DNA of 64,000 bases from Rouxiella aceris (GTDB lineage: Bacteria > Pseudomonadota > Gammaproteobacteria > Enterobacterales > Enterobacteriaceae), in assembly GCF_012933545.1 (NCBI RefSeq), contig NZ_JAADJU010000001.1:744001-808000 (forward strand), in the 5' to 3' direction. Below are positions 57,209 to 64,000 of this stretch, in pieces. The notes under the pieces were generated by a model. The model saw only the letters and a list, made by a program, of their open reading frames with translations, was not told the DNA's origin and ran no database searches. The position numbers were made by a program, and so were the translations under genes. The first letter of the stretch is position 1, and each line of letters opens with the position of its first letter.

Positions 57209-58861
57209 TTAGAACTTTTCCCAGTTATCACTGCCGCTTGAGGTGCCAATACTTAACTGTGGCATCCGCCCGAGATTACGCACCTTAGCGACAAGCTGCG
57301 CGTCCTTGAGGTTACCCAGTTCAAAGGTGGCGATGGTATTGCGCAGTTGCTCGGCTTCCTGCTCCAGATCCGCGGCATTAGTCGCCGCTTGCTGTACCAG
57401 GGTGGCGTTTTGATGCGTAACCCCATCCATTTCAGTCATTGCCAGGCCGATTTGTTCAATACCACGGCTTTGCTCTTCAGAGGCAACGGAGATTTCTCCC
57501 ATCAGATGGTTTACCTGCTCTACCGATTGAATAATCATCGACATCGCATTACCCGCATCCTGAACCTGTTCTACCCCTGCTTTTACCCGCACAACCGATT
57601 CGTTGATTAATCCTTCAATTTCTTTGGCGGCACTGGCACTGCGCTGGGCCAATGCCCGGACTTCACTGGCCACCACGGCGAAACCACGTCCATGCTCACC
57701 GGCACGGGCTGATTCTACCGCCGCATTCAGTGCCAGGATATTGGTCTGAAAGGCAATGCTGTTTATCACGCTGGTGATATCAGAGATTTTCTTGGAGTTT
57801 TCAGAAATGGTATGCATGGTGTTCACCACCGTGGAGGTGGTATCGCCGCCCTTTTTCGCCGTCAGTTGCGTGGTTTCGGTCAGACGTCGCGCCTGACGCA
57901 CATTTTCGGCATTATTTTTAACGGTTGAGGTAAGTTCTTCCATACTGGCGGCGGTTTGTTGCAACGCAGCCGCCTGCTGATCGGTGCGACCCGAGAGTTC
58001 TTCATTGCCCTGTTTTATCTGATTGGTGCTGGTGTAGATACTGTCGGAGCTTTGCGAAATGGCCTCGACCGTATCACGCAGATGTTTTTGCATGGCGCGG
58101 ATATAGGGGATCAGTTGGCCGACACTGTTACGACCAAAATCACTCAGCTCAATGTCCAGCTTGCCTGCCGTCAGTGTCTCCAGGTGTCTTTTAATCATGG
58201 AAACCGGCTTATCGAGAAAGTTAACCAGATAGCGGTCGGTTAACAGCAGCGTGATAATGCCGGCGAATAACGCACTGAGTAAAATATACTTATTGTAGGC
58301 AACCTGGGCCTGGGACTGTTCCACCAGGATATTGGACTGAATAGCCTGACTGTATTTTTCAGCGGTTGCGCCAAACTGCACACTCAGCTGTGGATATGTC
58401 TTTCTGAACAGATCGCGAAACTGGTCTGGCTGATTATTTTTCGCGGCGGCCAGCATAGGCACAATGGCTTTATTGAGCAGGGCATCCCAGTCGCCGACCA
58501 TTGCCTGTATGACCTCGTCACTCACTCCCGGATGTTGACTGACACGAAACTGCGCCAGCATATCCTGACTAATTTTTACGGCAGCATCAGCAGATGCAAA
58601 GGTTTTGTCAGCCTCGGCATTATCCGCGGTCTGGCGATAATCCATTGCACGTAACATTCTGGTGGTTGCGCGAAAATACTGATCATTGCCTCTTACCAGC
58701 AGCCGATAAGAACCTTTTTGTAATAGGGTCTGGTTCAACAAACCATCAATGGTATTAAAATTATTAAAGGTGAGATAAGTTGTCATCCCCCAAATCAAGC
58801 TGAATATAGTAAGAATAATCATTATCATTTTTCTAAAAGAAATATTTTTCAGTACTTTCAT
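57209..58861 (-). CDS. Methyl-accepting chemotaxis protein
   Basis: 550-residue transmembrane chemoreceptor of the Tsr/Tar type: membrane helix at about 12-32, four-helix-bundle periplasmic sensor (33-190), second helix near 192-212, HAMP domain, methylation helices (EELSGRTDQQAAALQQTAAS) and the conserved hairpin tip IAFQTNILALNAAVESARAG. It ends in NWEKF, a variant of the CheR/CheB tether NWETF, so it probably recruits the methylation enzymes itself. The ligand cannot be inferred. No chemotaxis genes are nearby. Confidence 0.95.
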   Translation of the reverse strand: MKVLKNISFRKMIMIILTIFSLIWGMTTYLTFNNFNTIDGLLNQTLLQKGSYRLLVRGNDQYFRATTRMLRAMDYRQTADNAEADKTFASADAAVKISQDMLAQFRVSQHPGVSDEVIQAMVGDWDALLNKAIVPMLAAAKNNQPDQFRDLFRKTYPQLSVQFGATAEKYSQAIQSNILVEQSQAQVAYNKYILLSALFAGIITLLLTDRYLVNFLDKPVSMIKRHLETLTAGKLDIELSDFGRNSVGQLIPYIRAMQKHLRDTVEAISQSSDSIYTSTNQIKQGNEELSGRTDQQAAALQQTAASMEELTSTVKNNAENVRQARRLTETTQLTAKKGGDTTSTVVNTMHTISENSKKISDITSVINSIAFQTNILALNAAVESARAGEHGRGFAVVASEVRALAQRSASAAKEIEGLINESVVRVKAGVEQVQDAGNAMSMIIQSVEQVNHLMGEISVASEEQSRGIEQIGLAMTEMDGVTHQNATLVQQAATNAADLEQEAEQLRNTIATFELGNLKDAQLVAKVRNLGRMPQLSIGTSSGSDNWEKF

Positions 58862-59733
58862 AAGCCCCCCCGGTATATTCTATTTATAATTGATTTTCTT
58901 GACTTTTTTGGGCTAATCTCTTCAACTCGAAAAGAAGCTAGCTGCAATTATACTTTTTATTCAATAGCTTAATAATGATCATCCAAACAGTGATGTTACC
59001 GATATCATTGTCTGCTGTGGCGCATTCCATAGCCTGGTATTAATATTTTCATTTATTGTTAATAAACCGATGAAAAAGCATTGAGCAGAAATAACCACGA
59101 ATGTCCCAATAACATTTTTATCTGTTACCCACCGAGTATCCAGCCTGGCGAGCTCGACACTATGGGTTGATAAGACGTGTATTTTGATGGATAGAGCGCA
59201 GTTACAGGCTGCCGCTACCATAGTCGTGGCAGTCAAAGCCAAGGTTGAAGGTAATCCCAGGATCCGTCGGACTGAAAAATTCATTTTCAACAGCTCACAG
59301 GTTGTATGATTTACCTATATCGGCAAAAAAATAATTATATTTAGCACTATTTTTACAAATTGTAATATGTTTATCCTTACAGTTTTAGTGGTTATGTCAC
59401 ACCGCCGCTGTCAAGGCATCGAATATTACCCCTCCTCTGGGTAGCCAAATGCAAATTGATTTTGCACGGCAGAAAATCAGTCTAATTTCTCCTTATCTCA
59501 CTGCATAAAGTTAACAGTCTGTTGCTTTGGCGGAATGCTGAGATATTAATTTTCTTTTAACATAGAAGACTTAACAGCAATTTCCCGATTTAACTCTCCT
59601 GCTTTGTTGCAATTAAATTTCTTCCCATGCCATTGCGTGATCTGCCACCCAAAAACCAAACAAAGCTTGTGGTCAAACTAGAACTACCCGTTGATTGACA
59701 TAGTATTAACATATTCAAAAAGGGAGAATAACG
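58862..59733. other. Long gap upstream of acs
   Basis: 872 bases. One open frame on the minus strand (58979-59290, 103 codons) begins with a hydrophobic, secretion-like stretch (RRILGLPSTLALTATTMVAA) but the rest is not recognisable; it may be a remnant of a membrane sensor or chance. The right part is the acs promoter region with a CRP-like site at 59386. Confidence 0.5.
59386..59401. promoter_or_regulatory. CRP-like site upstream of acs
   Basis: TAGTG-GTTATG-TCACA: one perfect and one degenerate CRP half-site with correct spacing, about 330 bases before acs. acs is CRP-dependent in E. coli. Moderate match only. Confidence 0.4.
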
Positions 59734-61695
59734 ATGAGCCAATCCTACAAACACCCTATTCCTGCCGCTATTGCGGAACGTACCCTGATTACGCCAGAAA
59801 AATATCATCAATATTATCAACAATCTGTCGAAGATCCTGAGGCCTTTTGGGGTGAACAGGGAAAAGTGATCGATTGGATCAAACCCTTTACCAAAGTAAA
59901 AAATACTTCCTTTGCACCGGGTAACATTGATATTCGCTGGTTTGAAGACGGCACGCTGAACCTGGCAGCCAATTGCCTGGACCGCCACCTGGCGGAACGC
60001 GGCGATCAGGTGGCGATCATCTGGGAGGGTGACGATCCGCAGACGGCAAATAAATTTATCACCTATAAACAGCTGCATCACGATGTCTGCAAGTTCGCCA
60101 ATGTGCTCAAAGATATCGGCATCAAAAAAGGCGATGTGGTCGCCATCTATATGCCGATGGTGCCAGAAGCGGCAGTCGCCATGCTGGCCTGCGCACGCAT
60201 TGGCGCTGTGCATTCGGTGATCTTCGCCGGATTTTCCCCGGAAGCCGTTGCCGGACGTATTGTCGACTCCAACTCCAAACTGGTGATCACTGCCGATGAG
60301 GGACTACGCGCCGGTCGCACGATCCCGCTAAAACAAAATGTTGATGATGCCCTGAAAAACCCGGCGGTGGTCAGTGTCGAGCATGTGATTGTCTATCAAC
60401 GAACCGGTAAAAAAGGCGAGTGGAAGCAAGGCCGCGATCTATGGTGGCATGAGGTTACTGCCAACGCCTCTGACGACTGCCCGCCAACAGAAATGAAAGC
60501 CGAAGATCCGCTGTTTATCCTCTACACCTCGGGGTCTACCGGCAAACCAAAAGGTGTCCTCCACACCACCGGGGGCTACCTGGTTTATGCCGCCCTGACC
60601 TTTAAATATGTTTTCGATTATCACCATGGCGATGTTTATTGGTGTACCGCCGACGTTGGTTGGGTAACCGGTCATAGTTACCTGCTGTATGGCCCGCTGG
60701 CCGTCGGCGCCATTACGCTAATGTTTGAAGGCGTGCCCAATTATCCCGGCACCAATCGCATGTCGCAGATTGTCGATAAACATCAGGTCAATATTCTCTA
60801 TACCGCTCCTACGGCCATTCGTGCCCTGATGGCAGAAGGGGATAAAGCCATTGAAGGTACTAGCCGCAGTTCATTGCGCATTATGGGATCGGTGGGCGAG
60901 CCCATTAACCCCGAAGCCTGGGAGTGGTATTACAAAACCATCGGTAATAGCCGCTGCCCGATAGTGGATACCTGGTGGCAAACAGAAACCGGCGGTTTTA
61001 TGATCACCCCGCTGCCGGGAGCAACCGAACTAAAAGCCGGTTCGGCAACGCGCCCTTTCTTTGGCGTACAACCGGCATTGGTGGATAACGAAGGCAAACC
61101 GCTGGAAGGGGTATGCGAAGGCAACCTGGTGATCGTTGATTCATGGCCAGGGCAGGCGCGCACCCTGTATGGCGATCACGATCGCTTTGAACAGACCTAT
61201 TTCTCCACCTTTAAAAACATGTATTTCAGCGGCGATGGTGCTCGCCGTGATGAGGACGGTTACTACTGGATCACCGGCCGCGTCGATGATGTGCTCAATA
61301 TTTCCGGGCACCGCCTCGGTACCGCCGAAATCGAATCCGCCCTGGTTTCCCATCCAAAAATTGCCGAAGCCGCCGTGGTGGGTATTCCCCATAGCATTAA
61401 AGGTCAGGCTATTTATGCCTATATCACCCTCAATCATGGTGAAGAACCCTCTCCCGAACTCTATAAAGAAGTCCGTGACTGGGTGCGCAAAGAGATAGGC
61501 CCGATCGCTACCCCGGATATTCTTCACTGGACTGATTCATTACCGAAGACCCGTTCCGGCAAAATTATGCGCCGTATCTTGCGCAAAATTGCCGCCGGAG
61601 ATACGACCAACCTGGGAGATACCTCAACACTGGCCGATCCTGGCGTTGTTGAGAAGTTACTGGAAGAACAACAATTAATGAAAGCGTCGTCATAA
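59734..61695 (+). CDS. acs: Acetyl-CoA synthetase
   Basis: Activates acetate to acetyl-CoA with ATP, for scavenging low acetate. 653 residues. Adenylation motif [19 protein letters not shown] (about 265-283), substrate region WWQTETGG, and Lys610 in [11 protein letters not shown], the residue inactivated by acetylation in this family. ATG at 59734 after GGGAG. First gene of acs-yjcH-actP. Confidence 0.98.
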   Translation: MSQSYKHPIPAAIAERTLITPEKYHQYYQQSVEDPEAFWGEQGKVIDWIKPFTKVKNTSFAPGNIDIRWFEDGTLNLAANCLDRHLAERGDQVAIIWEGDDPQTANKFITYKQLHHDVCKFANVLKDIGIKKGDVVAIYMPMVPEAAVAMLACARIGAVHSVIFAGFSPEAVAGRIVDSNSKLVITADEGLRAGRTIPLKQNVDDALKNPAVVSVEHVIVYQRTGKKGEWKQGRDLWWHEVTANASDDCPPTEMKAEDPLFILYTSGSTGKPKGVLHTTGGYLVYAALTFKYVFDYHHGDVYWCTADVGWVTGHSYLLYGPLAVGAITLMFEGVPNYPGTNRMSQIVDKHQVNILYTAPTAIRALMAEGDKAIEGTSRSSLRIMGSVGEPINPEAWEWYYKTIGNSRCPIVDTWWQTETGGFMITPLPGATELKAGSATRPFFGVQPALVDNEGKPLEGVCEGNLVIVDSWPGQARTLYGDHDRFEQTYFSTFKNMYFSGDGARRDEDGYYWITGRVDDVLNISGHRLGTAEIESALVSHPKIAEAAVVGIPHSIKGQAIYAYITLNHGEEPSPELYKEVRDWVRKEIGPIATPDILHWTDSLPKTRSGKIMRRILRKIAAGDTTNLGDTSTLADPGVVEKLLEEQQLMKASS

Positions 61696-61749
61696 TTTTC
61701 ACCGCACTTTCGCGGTGAACTCAGTCAATACCTTATAGGAGTGGTATCA

Positions 61750-62061
61750 ATGAATGATCTCATTTATCAAAAGGTTGAAAATAATCCGCGCTTTAAGGAG
61801 CTGGTTCATAAGCGCAGCCGGTTCGCCTGGCTGCTCTCTTTCATCACTCTGGTGTTGTACGTATCTTTCATTTTACTGATTGCCTTCGACCCTCAGTGGT
61901 TAGGGACGCCGTTATATCAAGGCGCCACTATTACCCGAGGTATTCCGGTAGGTGTCGGTTTGATTGTTATCTCATTTCTGCTTACCGGCATTTACGTGTT
62001 TCGTGCCAACGGTGAGTTCGATCGTCTGACTGCGGACATCATCCGTGAGGTGCAACCATGA
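61750..62061 (+). CDS. yjcH: DUF485 membrane protein YjcH
   Basis: 103-residue protein with two membrane helices (about 26-47 and 62-85), co-transcribed with actP throughout enterobacteria; probably assists the acetate permease. ATG at 61750 follows GGAG; the earlier GTG at 61741 overlaps that site. Its last four bases overlap actP (ATGA). Confidence 0.94.
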   Translation: MNDLIYQKVENNPRFKELVHKRSRFAWLLSFITLVLYVSFILLIAFDPQWLGTPLYQGATITRGIPVGVGLIVISFLLTGIYVFRANGEFDRLTADIIREVQP

Positions 62062-63713
62062 ACGCCCGTCGCCTTGGTCTGCTGGCGGGTCTGGTATTGA
62101 GTTCAAATGCGTGGGCGGAAGGCATTTCCGGCGAGGTAAATCGTCAACCGCTCAATATTGAAGCCATTATCATGTTTATTCTTTTTGTGGGGGCTACGCT
62201 TTATATCACCTATTGGGCATCGAAACGCACCCGCTCGCGTCAGGATTACTATACCGCTGGCGGGCAAATTACCGGTTTGCAAAACGGTATGGCGATCGCC
62301 GGTGACTTTATGTCGGCGGCATCCTTCCTGGGGATCTCGGCGCTGGTCTATGGATCAGGCTATGACGGATTGATCTACTCGATTGGTTTTCTGATCGGAT
62401 GGCCAATCATTCTGTTTCTGATAGCAGAACGCCTGCGTAATCTCGGGAAGTACACCTTCGCCGATGTGGCTTCTTATCGTCTTAAACAAAAACCCATACG
62501 CACCCTGTCTGCCTGCGGTTCGCTGGTAGTGGTAGCACTGTATCTGATTGCGCAAATGGTCGGTGCCGGTAAGCTGATCCAGTTACTGTTCGGGCTCAAC
62601 TACCATGTGGCCGTAGTGCTGGTCGGCATATTGATGGTGTTGTATGTGCTGTTTGGCGGTATGTTGGCCACCACCTGGGTGCAAATCATCAAAGCGGTAT
62701 TGCTGCTGGCTGGTGCTACCTTTATGGCGCTGATGGTGCTCAAATCCGTTGATTTTGACTTCAACAAGTTATTCACCGAAGCAGTGGCTATTCATCCTAA
62801 AGGTGTGGCCATTATGAGCCCAGGGGGACTGGTATCGGATCCTATATCCGCACTATCACTCGGTCTGGCGCTGATGTTTGGTACCGCCGGGCTACCTCAT
62901 ATCCTGATGCGGTTCTTTACGGTAAACAATGCCAAGGAAGCACGTAAGAGTGTATTTTATGCCACCGGATTTATCGGCTATTTTTACATTCTTACCTTTA
63001 TTATCGGTTTTGGTGCCATCGTTCTGGTCAGTTCCAACCCGGCGTTTAAAGATGCTCACGGTATCTTGCTGGGTGGCAACAATATGGCCGCGGTACATCT
63101 GGCCAATGCGGTAGGCGGTAGCTTCTTCCTCGGCTTTATCTCTGCCGTTGCCTTTGCCACCATCCTGGCGGTTGTTGCCGGTTTAACCCTGGCTGGTGCT
63201 TCGGCGGTATCGCACGATCTCTATGCCAGCGTGATCAAAGATGGCAAGGCTACGGAACGCAATGAGCTCCGTGTTTCTAAAATTACGGTTATTATTCTCG
63301 GTATTGTCGCTATTGCTTTAGGGATCCTGTTTGAGAAACAGAATATTGCCTTTATGGTCGGATTGGCTTTCTCTATCGCAGCCAGCTGTAACTTCCCGAT
63401 TATCATACTGTCAATGTACTGGTCAAAACTGACTACCCGTGGCGCAATGGTTGGCGGCTGGCTGGGATTGGTCACTGCCGTTGTGTTGATGATCCTTGGC
63501 CCAACTATCTGGGTGCAGATCCTCGGTCACGCCAAACCTATCTATCCTTATGAATACCCTGCATTGTTCTCAATGATTGTTGCATTCGTCGGTACCTGGT
63601 TTTTCTCAATTACCGACCATTCACTCTCCGGGCAGCAAGAAAGAGAACGTTTTTATCCGCAGTTTGTCCGTTCGCAAACCGGTATCGGCATCTCGCAAAG
63701 CAGTAAGCATTAA
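62058..63713 (+). CDS. actP: Acetate permease ActP
   Basis: Sodium:solute symporter family permease for acetate and related short carboxylates. 551 residues with a cleavable-looking N-terminus (SSNAWAEG) and thirteen membrane segments. [20 protein letters not shown] (about residues 73-92) and [13 protein letters not shown] near 275 are family hallmarks. Translationally coupled to yjcH. Confidence 0.97.
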   Translation: MNARRLGLLAGLVLSSNAWAEGISGEVNRQPLNIEAIIMFILFVGATLYITYWASKRTRSRQDYYTAGGQITGLQNGMAIAGDFMSAASFLGISALVYGSGYDGLIYSIGFLIGWPIILFLIAERLRNLGKYTFADVASYRLKQKPIRTLSACGSLVVVALYLIAQMVGAGKLIQLLFGLNYHVAVVLVGILMVLYVLFGGMLATTWVQIIKAVLLLAGATFMALMVLKSVDFDFNKLFTEAVAIHPKGVAIMSPGGLVSDPISALSLGLALMFGTAGLPHILMRFFTVNNAKEARKSVFYATGFIGYFYILTFIIGFGAIVLVSSNPAFKDAHGILLGGNNMAAVHLANAVGGSFFLGFISAVAFATILAVVAGLTLAGASAVSHDLYASVIKDGKATERNELRVSKITVIILGIVAIALGILFEKQNIAFMVGLAFSIAASCNFPIIILSMYWSKLTTRGAMVGGWLGLVTAVVLMILGPTIWVQILGHAKPIYPYEYPALFSMIVAFVGTWFFSITDHSLSGQQERERFYPQFVRSQTGIGISQSSKH

Positions 63714-63744
63714 TAGTGACTTGATGTGATGATGCTTGCCATAG

Positions 63745-63775
63745 CAAAAAAGCCCCTGCCAGTCGGCAGGGGCTT
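63745..63775 (-). terminator. Distal terminator (rRNA operon side / actP)
   Basis: AGCCCCTGCC / GGCAGGGGCT stem with AGTC loop. The T run lies on the minus strand (A run at 63746-63751), so it terminates transcripts from the rRNA operon best; on the plus strand it closes actP less efficiently. Confidence 0.85.
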
Positions 63776-63797
63776 GGCATTTGTTAACCACGTTGTG

Positions 63798-63821
63798 TTG
63801 ATGATCGAGATACACGGGCAT
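63798..63821 (-). repeat. Fragment of the 131-bp repeat element (interior)
   Basis: TTGATGATCGAGATACACGGGCAT matches bases 20824-20847 of copy A except at one position. It lies between two terminator hairpins, the same setting as the complete copies. Confidence 0.7.
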
Positions 63822-63841
63822 AAATTGCCATATTACAGACA

Positions 63842-63875
63842 GCAAAAAGCCCTGTACGCAAGTACAGGGCTTTCT
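63842..63875 (-). terminator. First terminator of the rRNA operon
   Basis: Twelve-bp perfect stem AAAGCCCTGTAC / GTACAGGGCTTT with GCAA loop, ten bases past the 5S 3' end, followed on the minus strand by a T run. Confidence 0.93.
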
Positions 63876-63884
63876 ACTTATTTG

Positions 63885-64000
63885 ATGCCTGGCAGTTCCC
63901 TACTCTCGCATGGGGAGACCCCACACTACCATCGGCGCTACGGCGTTTCACTTCTGAGTTCGGCATGGGGTCAGGTGGGACCACCGCGCTACTGCCGCCA
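63885..64000 (-). rRNA. rrf: 5S ribosomal RNA, nearly complete
   Basis: Minus strand shows TGGCGGCAGTAGCGCGGTGG, then CCCATGCCGAACTCAGAAGT and the 3' end CTGCCAGGCAT. 116 bases are present; about four bases of the 5' end lie outside the window. It is the trailing gene of an rRNA operon transcribed leftward toward actP. Confidence 0.96.

Overview
This window is a chromosomal segment from a member of the Enterobacterales. The evidence is conserved gene order shared with Escherichia coli (epmA / frdABCD / blc / ecnAB / efp / epmB / yjeI / groEL-groES / fxsA / aspA / dsbD / yjdC), a complete enterobactin locus, acs-yjcH-actP, and the trailing edge of an rRNA operon. Missing E. coli neighbours (dcuA, cutA, entH, fepE) and intergenic repeats unlike E. 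coli ones suggest a Serratia/Yersinia-like relative rather than Escherichia itself. That placement is inference from recognised proteins only.

Bases 1-14923 are core genome. They hold the start of epmA, fumarate reductase, an outer-membrane lipocalin, an entericidin pair, EF-P with its modification enzyme EpmB, the GroE chaperonins behind a readable heat-shock promoter, aspartase behind a perfect CRP site, the disulfide reductase DsbD, and a TetR-type regulator preceded by a 123-bp tandem repeat. A tRNA-Phe gene (14986-15061) marks the start of an accessory stretch. It begins with IS3-family debris, an orphan gene broken by two compensating frameshifts, a small membrane protein and an Rpn-nuclease fragment.

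Bases 17745-31727 form a coherent anaerobic sugar module: two paralogous DeoR-type regulators, a YbiU-like dioxygenase, fructose-6-phosphate aldolase, glycyl radical enzyme PflF/YbiW with its activase PflE/YbiY, a ROK sugar kinase, GldA, a FucP/GluP-type permease and a full-length PtsG paralog. A perfect FNR box lies in the fsa/pflE divergent promoter. The most economical reading is a 1,5-anhydroglucitol (or similar anhydrohexitol) pathway: uptake and phosphorylation, radical dehydration to a 1-deoxy-ketose phosphate, aldol cleavage to hydroxyacetone plus glyceraldehyde-3-phosphate, and reduction of hydroxyacetone by GldA.

Bases 32289-37794 carry an unusual 1323-residue protein with a SET methyltransferase-like domain, helical HTH-like repeats and beta-rich repeats (a candidate secreted nuclear effector), and a lone GT2 glycosyltransferase. 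Bases 38168-57081 are the enterobactin locus in mirror image of E. coli order: entCEBA, fepB, entS, fepDGC, entF-ybdZ-fes and fepA-entD, with Fur boxes in the three expected divergent gaps. Bases 57209-64000 hold a chemoreceptor, acs-yjcH-actP and, on the minus strand, 5S rRNA with tandem terminators.

A further theme is a 131-bp inverted-repeat element found twice, each time sandwiched between two copies of a local terminator hairpin, with two further fragments beside terminators elsewhere. It looks like a short mobile element that targets transcription terminators. All calls are made by eye from sequence and remembered family features; no search was run.
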